From NCBI GenBank assembly GCA_963854835.1, contig OY978530.1, positions 16,512,616-16,576,615 of the forward strand: 64,000 nucleotides of DNA, written 5' to 3'. Below, piece after piece: positions 34,624-45,969 of this stretch. Each line of letters starts with the position of its first letter. The first letter of the stretch is position 1. The position numbers and the translations under genes are program-made. This DNA is from Megamerina dolium. Lineage: Eukaryota > Arthropoda > Insecta > Diptera > Megamerinidae. Below the pieces are notes generated by a model. That model was given only the letters and a program-made list of their open reading frames with translations. It was not told the origin of the DNA and did not search any database.

Positions 34624-35165
34624 GCAGGAACACTGCAATGGAGACGGAAAGCCCACACCAAACAGAGAAAGAGAGAATATAGTAAATTTAAAATAAGCCG
34701 AAATTTACAATGTTAAAAATACTAAATACAAGTGTAAATTAAAACAAATTCAGGGAACCTAAAATAGCATTAAAAATAATAATAATAATGGGAGGAACCT
34801 TAAAAAGTATTTCAAAATAAATTCATAACAATAAGAAGAGTACCTTATAAATAGTATTGAATAGTGTAAATAACGAGATACGAAAATATAAAGTAATTCG
34901 AAACAAATTCATAGTAAGTTGAGAAAGAAAAAAGGAAAAAAACTTAGAATAGTACAATTCAAATTTAGAGTAATAATTAGAATATAAATATACTGCTGGA
35001 ATCAGGAACTCCATTAAAAAGGGGTGACAGCCCAGTCTGTTGATGGCAAGGGCGGCATCACGGTAGATGAAGGAGGGAAGGCGAGGCGAGTCTGATTGCC
35101 AAATAACCAATTCATGCGAAACAACTGTCCCATGGACGGAGCGACGCTTTTTATTGACACAATGT
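34624..35165 (-). other. BEL 3' non-coding region
   Basis: AT-rich sequence between the 3' zinc-knuckle ORF and the polypurine tract. Short frames here carry no recognisable domain. Confidence 0.5.
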
Positions 35166-35560
35166 TTACAGGAACAACTTGCGGTGCAGCTGTTGGCTCG
35201 TTACACGTGCATGGTTTCGATGGTTTAGGAGTGGGAGGTTCAGGTTGACGCTGCTTTGTTCTCTTTTTGGCGAGTTTGGCACGTTTTGATACGTTGTCCA
35301 CTCTTCCAACGTGTGCAACGTGTGATGTTTTCCACCACAATGATGGCATCGCACCGCGCTTGTACATAGCTGAACCTCGTGGCTATATGCCAAGCAATTA
35401 AGAAAATATCGATGCCGGAAAACTGCTTCAAACCTGCTTCCCAATGGCATTGAAAGAAGCCGTGTACATAACCGCAATGGATGATCGCGATTACATACAC
35501 GGCAGTCGCGGTGCAACCTCTTTCGTGCAACATTATCACGAAATCCAGGAGGTGGATGAG
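35166..35560 (-). pseudogene. Gag-like zinc-knuckle ORF located 3' of integrase
   Basis: The minus strand encodes a Gag-type cysteine cluster: CRVCNRDHPLRLC, then FLNCLAYSHEVQLC, then CHHCGGKHHTLH, followed by a proline/asparagine-rich tail. This is the arrangement at the end of BEL/Pao Gag, yet it lies after the integrase end (about 36190) and before the 3' LTR. One expected cysteine of the middle knuckle is lost. The open frame continues upstream into the SINE (to 35792), which is not part of this gene. The BEL at 48.9-57 kb has a comparable ORF in the same place (56061-56531). Confidence 0.65.
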
Positions 35561-35625
35561 CAGGACTCTCTCGGCCCGTCACTCTCTTCTCCGGAGGCAT
35601 ATTGTCTGGCGCAATAATAATAAAA

Positions 35626-35995
35626 TGGCGCAATGGGTGTCGTAGCTCAGTGGTTAGTGTGTTTGCCTTCTGATCTGTAGGTCGTGGTTCAATACCCGGC
35701 TGATGCATAACAAATTTAATATCGAAAAGATTTTTCTTTCGAACGGTACCCACCTGTCGGCAAGCAATTGGCAATTCTTCCGACAGTAACAACTTGCCAT
35801 GAAAAGGCTTCTAAAAAGAACTCTGACAAAGCTCAGAAAAAGTGATGTCACAAGTGTTCTGCCGTTCGGAACCGGCTAAAATAAGTAGGTCCATTCTAAT
35901 ACTGTCCAAATTTAAGACGCACAACAGTAATGGAAGAGAAGCTCGGCCAATGAGCCCTTTGGGGCTTTAAGTGCCACATATTTATTTTTTTTTTT
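35626..35995 (+). mobile_element. tRNA-derived SINE, full-length, with 12-bp target duplication
   Basis: The head contains a box A-like TAGCTCAGTGGTTAG and a box B-like GGTTCAATACC, arranged as in a tRNA gene. A body of about 280 bp follows, ending GAAGCTCGGCCAATGAG...CCACATATTTA and a run of 11 T. ATAATAATAAAA flanks it at 35614-35625 and 35996-36007. The body matches the deleted SINE in every 5.7-kb unit. The T-rich 3' end, rather than A-rich, is unusual. Confidence 0.85.
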
Positions 35996-36189
35996 ATAAT
36001 AATAAAAGAAAACAAAAAAAAAGGGATTAGAATGCTGGAATACGAAATAAAGGGAAAATGGATTAGGGATCGCTATCAAAAGTCCGTTAAGTTGTATTAC
36101 GGGTTAGTGACAGAGTATAATTTATATTTGGCAATAATTGAATACAAGGAGAAGCGTATAAGAATGAACTTAAAAGAATGTGGCTAGAA

Positions 36190-36832
36190 ACGCTTAGGGA
36201 AGAGCTACAAGCTTAACAATAGGCCGAGTCAGCATGTCTCGTGAAGTTCTCACATCAGCCACTCGTACACGTGAATCGGGTCCCAAATACGTCTTATGGA
36301 TTCTACCTAGCCTCCATTCATTGGGTGGCAGTTGTTCGCTGCGTATGACAACAAGGTCACCTACGTTATACATCTTTCTCTGGGGATATCCGTTTGCTGC
36401 GTTTATGTAGTTCTTTAAGATATTCCTCCTTCCACCGTAAGCAGAAGGATTGGTAAATTACCTTAACATGTTGCCAACGGTTAATCGTACTAATTGAGTG
36501 GCCAGAGAAGTCAACTTCAGCTGGTGACAATAATGGAGATCCAATCAAGAAGTGACCAAGCGTAAGGGGAGCTAAATCTGATATGGGGCTTAAAGGCCTG
36601 CTTCAATGCGTGAGAGTAGCGTGCTGAATTCCTCCAGGGTGAATTTCTGATTCGGAGGAAGCTTCTTTAGATGGGCTTTAAATCTTTTCACGTCTGCTTC
36701 GCACAGACCACCCATATGGAGCCCCAGCATTAATGAATCACCATTCAAGATTTTGAATATATAGGAAAGGGATATATAGAAAACGAAAGATGTTGAATGT
36801 TGAATGTTGACGGATGAGATGTAGCTTCTCAA
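36190..36832 (-). pseudogene. BEL/Pao integrase C-terminal half
   Basis: The minus strand reads LHMGGLCEADVKRFKAHLKK with FTLEEFSTLLSRIEAGL: the catalytic-Glu region of BEL/Pao integrase, with W changed to C beside the Glu. After a stop it continues IGSPLLSPAEVDF...STINRWQHVKVIYQSF and ends in a DLVVIRSEQLPPNEWRLGRI block, the usual end of pol. The D,D part of the catalytic triad is not recognisable upstream. Confidence 0.8.
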
Positions 36833-36925
36833 AGTGGTGCAAAATTGGCAATCACCTCTACGTTTAGAGTAGTGATGAAACAGTTCAGTTTGTGAGAGTT
36901 TTCAAATTGTAAACTTTGTGGCTTC

Positions 36926-37420
36926 TCAAACTACTTTTTCCTTCCATCGTAGATAGATAGGGTTAGTAGAGAGTATAAACCATAAGGGCTGGTCGTACAC
37001 CAGATGTACGGGATTTTGGGTCAACGTAGTTGCCAAACAAGTATTAAATACTTCGGGTACATTTTCATGATAGTGAGAATATATATTCTTGAGTCTCCAA
37101 GTTCTTAACGTTTGCTGCTCTAACACGGTCGTTGCGAGTCCCAGCAGTAATGAAATGCCACGGTAACCAATAATGGCTAAGAGAAAACATCGGTATACAG
37201 AACGTAGAAATTCTTTGGCTCGTAGAGCACGTGAAAAAATCAACGAAGATATTCCATATAGTTCACATATAGTAATCAGAAATGCCATATTGGTGGGATT
37301 AGCGGGGTATGGAATACATCCGACTGATCTATAATGCGAAAGTTTGGGGTTCATGATGTCAAAACGGTTGACTCGGGTCTTGAAAATATCAGATAGTGGG
37401 AAGTTAACACCTGAGCCCAT
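36926..37420 (-). pseudogene. Probable degraded BEL pol segment (RNase H end)
   Basis: 164 open codons. The C-terminal part (TLRTWRLKNIYSHYHENVPE, then QNPVHLVYDQPLWF) resembles the region after RNase H in BEL pol, where NPAD-L-S-G and PLWW-GP occur. The N-terminal two thirds are not recognisable. Position between protease and integrase supports the call, but similarity is weak. Confidence 0.4.
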
Positions 37421-37872
37421 TCATATGGCATCGTACAGTTCCTTTGATGCTTTGTAGAAGCTAACAATCTTGATGACTGCAGTTTCGAAGAACTGTACAA
37501 AGTAAGAGAGGGATTCGTATGATGGTAGGTATCGTGTAATCTTGAAGAACGTTGTTTAAATAATGTATAATGTATAATGCCCGAGCCGCAATTCTCGTAT
37601 CAGCATTTCCGTGCGAATAATGTTAGGGGACCAGTATTTGGCGAGATCGACTGTATGGATATTCGTAAATCATTTAGCTTGTCGAATGAACGAGACTTCT
37701 TTGGGAAGTGATGATCCAAACTCACTTTTCTGCTGGGTTGCTTTGTAGATAATGTAACACTACGGGTTGTAGATATCCTGGTCGGAGCTGCTTTCGATTT
37801 CTACCTGATCTGTAAGATCTATTTTCTGCAGCTTGAGAGAGAGTTGAGAAACGGCAAATATTAAACCTCGGA

Positions 37873-38574
37873 TTAGGGTGAATCCGTGCTGTGTGAATTA
37901 TGTAGCTTTTTACAGATATGGCATGAAAACTTACTGTGGCACCTTGCAACGGTATGTGTTGTTGCCAAACAATTGCTGCAAATATTGTTCTGATGCACAC
38001 AGAGTATTCTCTCTTCAACTGTAAGTTTGGTAAACTCTGTGCATCGTCGCATAGGGTGCGTACCTCTACATAACGGGCAGCGTGTATTTTTAAATGCAGT
38101 ATTCATCGAAGTAACCGTTTTAATGGTTGATGGGGAGCTATCGGGACACTTCGGATGATGTCGACTATTCACTTGGGTCTGATTCATAATGCTTCGAGCA
38201 TCGTGAGGTGAACAGGGGGGTTTAACGAAGCATATTCCAGTATGGAATGAAGAAACCGCTCTATGTAATTGTGAATTCGTGTAACGACCAGTTATTATCC
38301 AGCCAAAAACTGTGTTTTGGGCAATCAGTGTTCCCAGGATTCCTCTGCGAATGCCGTCTAGTAATATTGACGGATAAATGTCACCACCTAGCACCAGGTC
38401 CACTGAAGAACTTATGTGCAGGTTCTCATCCGCTAACCGTAAACCATTGAGTTCCGTACGTAATTGTGCAGACGTAGGGCAAGAAGGCAACTTTCCAGTA
38501 AGCTTCTTTAATACGAAAGCATCCACCTTCACTGCAAAGCTCGGGTCAATTGGGATCCAATCACCAAAGAACAC
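37873..38574 (-). pseudogene. BEL protease C-terminal region joined to a second zinc-knuckle cluster
   Basis: The first part (VDLVLGGDIYPSILLDGIRR, then LAQNTVFGWIITG) is the conserved tail of BEL/Pao protease (DUF1758). Instead of RT, the frame runs into CPLCRGTHPMRRC, ICSNCLATTHTVARC and CHICKKLHNSH: a complete Gag-type zinc cluster. A gag-protease-gag order is not a normal polyprotein, so the copy is probably a recombinant between two BEL copies that lost the RT. Confidence 0.75.
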
Positions 38575-39000
38575 ATCTTTGAGGAATGCGAAGTAACTAC
38601 CTCATTTAGGCCATTTACCTCCGTCCGGACGTTGCAAACAGGGAGGCGCAACCTATTCCGCAGACGTTCAGACATAAAGGTCACTTCCGATCCTGAGTCT
38701 ATTAATGCACGAGCTGTAAAGGTAGTGTTGTGGTATCGGAGATGTACAAGTGCTGTTCCAAGTAGCACTGTAGAGTTTCTAGTTGGGAGGCTTGCAGTGT
38801 TGAAAGCCGTATCGCGGTCGTTCCATTGGCGCCGCAGAAGAAGTTTTTGCTGGAGTTTCATTGCGAGGCGACTGAGATGTATTTTCTCGGCGGTGCAATA
38901 ATGAATTATGCCTTTTATTACACAACGAACATGTGAATAGGCTTTTACAGTGATTATAGTCATGGGAAATGGCGAAGCAGTTGGTGCACAATTTATGCTT
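38529..39000 (-). pseudogene. BEL Gag zinc knuckles and aspartic protease
   Basis: In two frames, 38991-38880 reads MCTNCFAISHDYNHC and CSLCNKRHNSLLH, and 38780-38529 reads LLGTALVHLRYHNTTFTARAL then IDSGSEVTFMSERLRNRL, with DSG as the aspartic protease active site. The protease would process the polyprotein. The frame overlap suggests a single indel between Gag and Pro. Confidence 0.8.
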
Positions 39001-40135
39001 TTTGACTACATCGTAGCGATCTAGTACTAAAGTTATCTACTGATAACTTTAAAAGTTCTGAACAATGGCGAAGAGAGTGTGACTTTCGGCACAATGGGCA
39101 AACACGATTGACAACGTTAGTTTGATATGTGTTCACTCTTCGTGAGTCCATTGGAGGAGTGTTGGGTCGCTTGGGAGGGTCAAATCGACTGGGTTGTCGA
39201 GTAGATAAATGGCCGAGTGAATGGCCGAGAACCACCTCGGATATCTGAGACGGATTCAAAAGTTTGATACCGCTCAGATAGGAAAGCGTCAAAGTCACTC
39301 CACTTAGGAACCTCACCCTTATTCTTCAATGACTGCTCCCAGAGACACAATGTAATATCCGGGAGTTTATTCGAACACAAATACACAAATATCGCGTCCC
39401 ACTGGTATGTGTCAACGTTCAAGAGCTTTAAATTGGTAATGCAGTCATTTATGGTGCGCTGTAAGCACTTCAGATTGGGACCGGTTTCGTTATTGAACGA
39501 CTGTAGGCCGAAAAGCGTCTTCAACTGTATATTAATGAGCAGTCTCTTATTATCATATCGCTCTTCGAGGTTGTACCAAGCAAGCGCGAAACCATCATTA
39601 GTCAGAGGAGTCGACTTAATGATGCTGTGCGCTTCTCCACGGGTTTTTTGGAGTAAATGATACAGTTTCTCAACGGGTGATAACCGGGGATTATTTCGGT
39701 ATAAAGCAGAAAACATATCCCGGAAGCTCGGCCACGATACGTAATCTCCGTAAAAACATTCGTTGTCACATGGCGGCAATTGAATAGTGCGGGCAGGATA
39801 TTCATTATGTACCCTTTCGACGGGTGAACTTCGATTTGTGGGTGAGGCCACCACAACTGTTAGATCGTATATATGGGCATTGATGTTGGAAAGGCATCGG
39901 AGGTAGGAGGTGTAAACCTCCCTTTCTTTATTTGACCAATATCAATGTTTTTATCCGCTTCACCAAAGATAATGGAGTTATGTTGTTTTTTAAGCTCACT
40001 CCAAAGGGTTTCGAATTCATTTTTTTGTACTTCCAAGGCAATAGTACTATGGGTGTCGGTACTAATTGCTTGAAAGTATGAATCGAAGTCATTTATTTTC
40101 TCTGCCACGGCCTTAAAGCGTTCAACAGCTGACAT
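39001..40135 (-). pseudogene. BEL Gag (capsid region)
   Basis: The likely start is the internal Met at 40135 (MSAVERFKAVAEKINDFDSY), preferred over the Met at 40165 because the protein-like sequence begins there. After a stop at 39860 the capsid-like (DUF1759) region is open from 39854 to 39180: FYGDYVSWPSFRDMFSALY, AEHIN-like spacing replaced by NNPRLSPVEKLYHLL, and LALWEQ-type CLWEQSL. A first zinc knuckle CPLCRKSHSLRHC follows at about 39110-39075. At least two frame disruptions are present. Confidence 0.8.
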
Positions 40136-40462
40136 GTTAAATGTACACGTAGAAGAAACTAGCAATAAATGTAAATGAAGTAAATCGGGTTGCCAAGAAA
40201 TGTCTTGGATTGAATCTTTCGAAGTAGCAGATTACCCGAAGGGAAACAACAAGGCGAATGCTTGCGGTAGATGCAAATATTAGCGGATAAATATTTGTAT
40301 ATAGCTTCTTGGGGTATCTGTGTGAGCGTATTTAAGGCACCGTAATCCAAGCTCAATGTATACTGATTCGTATTTTAAGAACTCGTTGAATGGGGTATTG
40401 ATTGACATCGATTGAAATTAAATTGCCCAAATGGTTCGAAATATGACTATACAGTATATACA

Positions 40463-40463
40463 G

Positions 40464-40514
<51 letters not shown>

Positions 40515-40551
40515 GTATATATATATATATATGTATATATATATGTATATA

Positions 40552-40616
<65 letters not shown>
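40463..40616. repeat. (TA)n/(GTATATAT) microsatellite in BEL leader
   Basis: About 150 bp of TA with G interruptions, similar in texture to the unit-3 block. Confidence 0.93.
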
Positions 40617-40619
<3 letters not shown>

Positions 40620-41097
40620 CTGCGGTTTTCTGATAATTTGGTATCAAATTCGTAAACGTAAAAAAATTTCCAATAACAGAGAATTATCGAAAATTATTGG
40701 GAAGAATATTCACTTCGATTGTTGAAATTCAATAAAAATATCGTGTGTATTTATTCGTGTATTAAACCCTCAATGCTTCCGAGCCGCAATTTTTCTCACG
40801 GGGAGTTGATTTAATAGAAAGGCAATACAATACGTTTGTTGTTGCCTACTTATATTGTATATTAATAATAGCAGACCAAATAAGTGCTATTGTTGTGTAC
40901 TTTTTTTTTTTTTTTTTTTTTTTTTACAAGCCTTTTTATTGGATCTTTCTAAAATTACTTAGAAACTAACAATAAGTAATCAAATCTTACAAACTAAATA
41001 TAAGTAATCAAATCTTACAAACTAAATAAAATTATGTGATATTCCCAACGTTCCATCACAATTTGTTGAGTCACGATATAATTAATAATAAGCAATT

Positions 41098-41909
41098 TCA
41101 CAGCATATTCAGTGTGTCTTTTGTTTTTAATCGACGATGCCCCGTGTTCAGCAAGAATTGCCTAGCAAGGGGATTCGGATGACTGTGTAATTTTTGAATG
41201 TAGCTTCTGCAAGACATTGCAACTTCCTCAGAAATTGTGGGTACATTTAAATCTCGATGGATGTTAACGTTCCTCATATACCAAGGCGCGTTTACAATAA
41301 TTCGCAGACACTTGGATTGTATTCGCTGCAATTTTTCGATATTTGAGGGAGATGCGGTGCCCCAAAACTGAATACCATAAGTCCAGATTGGCTTCAGGAT
41401 TGCTTTATATAATAGCACTTTGTATTCGAGATTCAACTTTGATCTTTTGTGTATCAGCCACTATAACTGATTAATTTTAAGCTTGATCTGAGTTTTCTTT
41501 GCCTCTATGTGATTTTTCCAGGTCAGCCTTCTGTCGAGGTGAATACCCAAGTACTTTGTTGAGGAACATTGTGGAACTGATTGGCCATTAATTTTAAGTG
41601 GGGGACATGTATCTGGCCTTAGCGTGAAGGTTACATGTACGCTCTTTGATTCATTGACTTTTATACGCCATTTTGCTAGCCAGATTTCGAGAGAATCGAT
41701 ATATGAGTCTGCAGGAGTTTAGTAGCTTCTATGGGGTTAGAGCGAGTGCACAATATTGCCGTATCATCTGCAAAGGTCGATATAAATGTATAGTTATTGC
41801 TGGGCATATCTGTAGTGTATAAGAGATACAGTAAGGGGCCCAAAACGCTTCCCTGAGGAACGCCAGCGTGAATATCCAATGGATTTGTTGTGTAATCCTT
41901 GTGATGTAC
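41098..41909 (-). pseudogene. Jockey-type ORF2: RT active site and C-terminus (frameshifted)
   Basis: 41879-41676 contains GVPQGSVLGPLLYLLYT and STFADDTAILC, so the RT active site is intact. A further indel near 41700 shifts to a frame with LEIWLAKWRIKVNESKS and KYLGIHLDRRLTWKNHI. 41436-41098 carries LKPIWTYGIQFWGTAS, the usual Jockey C-terminal block, ending shortly before the poly(A) tail. Only two or three indels separate this copy from an intact gene; some may be sequence errors. Confidence 0.85.
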
Positions 41910-43748
41910 GAGAAATTATCTTTTCGTGAGGTAGCTACTAAGCAATGAGGAGACATTTGCAGGCAGTAATAGTTTGAGTTTGTAAATCAGGCCATCGTGC
42001 CAAACTTTATCGAAAGCTTGAGTGATATCAAGAAAGACAGCTGAGCAATACTTTTTTTCTTCAAAAGTGTTCCTTATTAGAGTTACAATGCGGTGGACTT
42101 GTTCTATTGTGCCGTGCTGTTTTCTAAATCCAAACTGATGTTGAGGAATCAGTTGGTTGAGATTAATAAATGGAGTTATATCCATGACAAGTAGCTTTTC
42201 GAATACTTTAGAAAGTAGAGGCAGGAGGCTGATAGGTCTGTACGATGCAACTTTTGTAGGGTCTTTTCCTGGTTTTGCTATCATAATAATTTTTGAAGTT
42301 TTCCAGCATTTGGGATAGTGTTTAATACGAAGGATAGCATTGAAAATGTGCATCAGATGAATTACTGAAGCCGGAGGTAGCTCTTTTATCATTTTACCGG
42401 TAATTTTATCTGGACCAGGTGATTTTTTTGGGTTTAAATCTTTATAAATTGCTTTGAATATGTCCTTTTTTTTAATTTTGAGCGTTATTGAGCAAGGTTG
42501 AGAAGTTAATATTGGTAATGAGGACTGTGAAGAGGGTGGATTGGGTGTAAACACACTTTTTAGGTGGTTTGCAAAAGCCAAACCCTTCTCACAGTTGCTT
42601 CTAGCCCAATTACCGTCACTCAAACGGATGGGGGAATCAGTGAGAATTGGCCGATTTGAATTTTTTGCTGATTTCCACAAAGAGTAGTCTGACGCTTCAC
42701 CAGGTGTTAATTTCGCTATGTGCTCTTCTAACTCTTTGTTGTTTTTATTTTTTAAGGCTTGCTTTAACTTTCGAGTGCAGTGCTGTAGCTGTGTTTTCAG
42801 ATTCGGTGATCTGAATTCTTGCCATTGTCTTCGGAGTCTTCTTTTCTGTCTTACTAGCAATTCAATATCGGCTGGTGTGTATGGGCTATAGTTTGATTGC
42901 TTGCATACCTTTGTGCAGGTGGCTGAGCTGAGAGCTAATGAGAGCAGCTGGTTGAATTTTTCGAGTGCTGAGTCTACATCGTGTCCATTCCTTAATACAG
43001 TACTCAGATGAAAATGGGAATTTATATATTTCTTGAATTTTAACCAGTCTATTTTCTTTCTAACGCAATTGCTTTGGGGGCTTGGTGATTTTATAGATAT
43101 TACCGTGGGTGAGTGGTCAGATGATAGATCATAATTACACTCTTTGGAGATATTTTCCATCTGGAAACCTTTGGCGACTCCAAAGTCTATGAGATCGGGT
43201 ATTTGCCTCTTGTCCGTCGGCCAATATGCCGGTTGACCATTTGAAATAACATCGTAGCCGTGGTTAGTGATGATTGAACATAGTCTTCTGCCTTTTGGAG
43301 TTATTAATCGGGAGCCCCAGTGAGTGTGTTTGGCGTTGAAATCGTCAGCAACCAAGAATTTGCTACCAAGAGTTGAGAAAAATTCTTTATATTGCTGTAA
43401 GGTAATACTGTATCTTGGGGGACAGTATATCGCAGATATTACTAGCTTAGAGATGTATTCTTCCAGACATATAGATGTTGCTTGCAAGTAGACGCTACTG
43501 AAACCTTCGAGAACATGATGTTTTATTCTGCTTTTTATCAATATGGCAGTTCCTCCGCGTGCCTTACCATGCGGATGATTTGTGGTGTACAGTTTGTAAT
43601 ATGGTATTTGGTAGCAATTTTTGTCAGTGAAATGGGTCTCAGATATCATCATTATGTCGATTTGGCTGGATTCAAGGAATTGAATTAGCTCCAAACGGTG
43701 CTGGCTTAAGCCGTTGGCGTTCCAGTGGCATATCTTGAGACAACTCAT
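41910..43748 (-). pseudogene. Jockey-type ORF2: endonuclease and RT first half
   Basis: 610 open codons from MSCLKICHWNANGLSQHR. Endonuclease blocks: ISETHFTD, ADDFNAKHTHWGS (canonical GDFNAKH, with the first Gly changed), LSSDHSP. RT blocks: KSPGPDKITGKMIKELP, YRPISLLPLLSKVFEKL, HQFGFRKQHGTIEQ, FLDITQAFDKVWHDGL. The frame ends after SSYLTKR at about 41916, where an indel shifts the downstream RT. This ORF2 runs from the four-base overlap with ORF1, the normal Jockey arrangement. Confidence 0.88.
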
Positions 43749-45208
43749 GGTCTGGTTAGCAATGTTTGGAGTAACATCGATTGATTTTTCATCATTTCTT
43801 GCATCATTGCTTGCATTGAGTTCATGAATTGGTTCATATTCTGAATTAATGTTTGAAGCAAATGTTCAAGGGTACTTGGCTGTTGGGTGGGCAGTGAGTG
43901 TTTCTGCTCATTATTTACATTGCTTTGTTGGTGTGGGTTTTGTTTTAACACGCTAGCGTATGAATTGGTTTGATTCTTGTTTGGGATTGCAGAGAAGAAT
44001 TGTGTTGCATCAATATTTTGTCTCTTACTTGAGTTGGCTATCTGAGTTTGCTCAACTGGTTTTAGAGGTTGATTGCTAGCGGAGAAATTTAGCTTTAGTG
44101 TTGTATATACTGGGCAACCTCTATAATTTGCGGTGTGATTACCTCCACAATTGCTGCATTTTTTCATGCTAGCATCGCCTTTAGATTTTGGGCATATGTT
44201 TGATTTATGGAGATCTCCACAAATCACACAAACAGCTGGCAGGGTACAATATGTCTTAGTATGTCCATATTCTTGGCAGTTGCTGCACTGAGGAGGTCCA
44301 GTTCTCTTATGGGGTTCTTCGATTGTGATTTTGCGATGCAATAAATATCGAATTTTATATATGGGGTGTACTTCACCTTTTTTTAGGGGTTTTGTTTCAG
44401 GCTGAAGCTCAGTACGATATAACGGTTGAGGTATATTGCTCTTGTTGAGAATGTTGAATACTGTTTTGGCTTGAAACCCTTCTTCCTGAAGGGCAAGTTT
44501 GATTTCGTTAATATCAACGTTGGGTTCGACGCCTTTGAGTACTACGATTAAGCCTTTACTACTTTTTAGCTGATATGTGTAGTAATTCTTTTTTACAGCA
44601 TCAAATTCCGCAATTACTTTGCGATAATGAGTTTCGCTGTAGATTTGCACTTTCGTTTCCTCAATTTGGCCTTTGCGAATAGGAACAACGTGGAAATTCT
44701 TTGGGCCTATAAGACTTGTAATTCTAGAAATCAACTTATCTGAGTTGCGTTCTCTTAAGAAAATGGGTGGGGGTTTGAAATTTTTCTTGGAGATAATATT
44801 TTCGTCACTTTCATCACCTGAAAGCAAAGCGTATCTATTTTCCGAACTAATAGGGGCAGTGTTCTGCTTTTGAATTTTTGTTGAATTCATTTGTTTTGAA
44901 TTTTGTGGACTTCTTTTTCGCTTTACTACAGTAATGTAGCGATCAATTCCAGTTTGAACAGCAACTGGTTCTTTATTAGTCATCGCACTAGTTTCTTTAA
45001 CTACTGGGTCATGCACTTCAGTAGAAAGGCCGTTATTTGTTTGCTTTGATGTTGTAGCTGTTAGTGTTACAGCAGGAGAAGCGCATTGTACACTCCACGG
45101 TATAGAGGGAGATAGTATATCACGAGAGAATAAATTATTTTTTTTGTCTGCATTTATTGTTGTTGCAAATTTTGATGTAGTGTTAGAGTGAGGAATATGT
45201 ACAGGCAA
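43745..45208 (-). CDS. Jockey-type ORF1, nucleic-acid-binding protein (intact)
   Basis: 487 codons without a stop. Residues about 150-290 hold the PRE_C2HC-like region (VLKGVEPNVDINEIKLALQE, then IYKIRYLLHRKITIEEP). Three zinc knuckles follow at residues about 308-365: CSNCQEYGHTKTYC, CVICGDLHKSNIC, CSNCGGNHTANYRGC. The C-terminus is glutamine/methionine-rich. Jockey ORF1 proteins package element RNA and act as chaperones. The stop overlaps the ORF2 start (43748) by four bases, ATGA. It could still supply ORF1 function if transcribed. Confidence 0.9.
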   Translation of the reverse strand: MPVHIPHSNTTSKFATTINADKKNNLFSRDILSPSIPWSVQCASPAVTLTATTSKQTNNGLSTEVHDPVVKETSAMTNKEPVAVQTGIDRYITVVKRKRSPQNSKQMNSTKIQKQNTAPISSENRYALLSGDESDENIISKKNFKPPPIFLRERNSDKLISRITSLIGPKNFHVVPIRKGQIEETKVQIYSETHYRKVIAEFDAVKKNYYTYQLKSSKGLIVVLKGVEPNVDINEIKLALQEEGFQAKTVFNILNKSNIPQPLYRTELQPETKPLKKGEVHPIYKIRYLLHRKITIEEPHKRTGPPQCSNCQEYGHTKTYCTLPAVCVICGDLHKSNICPKSKGDASMKKCSNCGGNHTANYRGCPVYTTLKLNFSASNQPLKPVEQTQIANSSKRQNIDATQFFSAIPNKNQTNSYASVLKQNPHQQSNVNNEQKHSLPTQQPSTLEHLLQTLIQNMNQFMNSMQAMMQEMMKNQSMLLQTLLTRP

Positions 45209-45517
45209 AAGATTTGCACTGTTACTTTCACTGTGCAGTGTGTATCAACTGTTTTTTTTGATAATGCACTTATCGGGGGGGGGTTTGCGCGGGTGATTTC
45301 AAATTATTGTTGTGTACTTAAATAAAATAAATTTAACTATGTGTTGTTGTTGTATACGTGTGAAAACCAATTTAATGTATCTATACTAAAGTGAGATCAA
45401 TTTTAATGAGTTAAGTGTGGTTGTTGCTCAACAATTATTCGTGCCTACTTATTAACGACAAGAAAAGCAACAACTTGTGTATATTTGAGCCGATTATATT
45501 TTAAAGGGAATGCACGA

Positions 45518-45525
45518 TGACGTCA
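45518..45525. promoter_or_regulatory. CRE palindrome TGACGTCA, module 1
   Basis: TGACGTCA followed by A-CGA, then ATTATAAGATAG about 30 bp downstream (plus strand). Resembles module 2. CREB/ATF-type factors bind this palindrome; function here is inferred only. Confidence 0.4.
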
Positions 45526-45961
45526 ACGAGACGATTGTCGCATAGAATATTATAAGATAGATTTATTGGGAGCACAGATTTGTTAAGTAGGAGAATACGA
45601 AACATAAGTAAGTGGCTTGTCTAACAACGGAGTTATGGTTAGTTGTTGGATTCGCCAACCTTTAGCAAATGTTATTTTCAATTAGCTTCTTTATTTATTT
45701 ATATACATACACACTACAATATATGCACTGGGATGTGTGTTTGTTTGTGTTTTATTTATTTATTCTTTTAAGTGGGTGCCTAATAATTTTGGTGGTAGTA
45801 TTTACATACAAGCGGAATGTATATATGTAAATACAAATATGTTTGGGAGGAACTTTTCCTTGTATGTTACACGCATATAAGAATGTAGTTGTGTATATAA
45901 ATAATTATGGGATTTCAGAATGTCTTGGAAATAGGAACGAAATTCCCAAATGAAGCAACTA

Positions 45962-45969
45962 TGACGTCA
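45962..45969. promoter_or_regulatory. CRE palindrome TGACGTCA, module 2
   Basis: TGACGTCA followed by G-CGA, then ATTATAAAAAAGG about 25 bp downstream. The aligned 45 bp of modules 1 and 2 agree at most positions. Confidence 0.4.

Larger units (their letters stand above)
40903..45304 (-). mobile_element. Jockey-type LINE, full-length, inserted in BEL leader
   Basis: A 4.4-kb minus-strand LINE with a poly(A) tail (T-run at about 40903-40925), two ORFs and a 5' UTR ending in CCCCCCCCCGATAAG. TATTGTTGTGTACTT occurs on both sides (40888-40902 and 45305-45319), a 15-bp target duplication proving a full-length insertion into the BEL leader. ORF1 is intact; ORF2 has frameshifts. Confidence 0.93.

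Noticed and set aside
35638..35710. Possible tRNA gene
   Set aside because: Box A and B motifs are present, but acceptor-stem pairing is poor, a SINE body follows and a 12-bp target duplication brackets the whole; it is a SINE head.
35166..35792. 208-aa ORF taken as one protein
   Set aside because: Its first part is translated SINE sequence inserted with a target duplication; only the part below about 35560 is element coding sequence.
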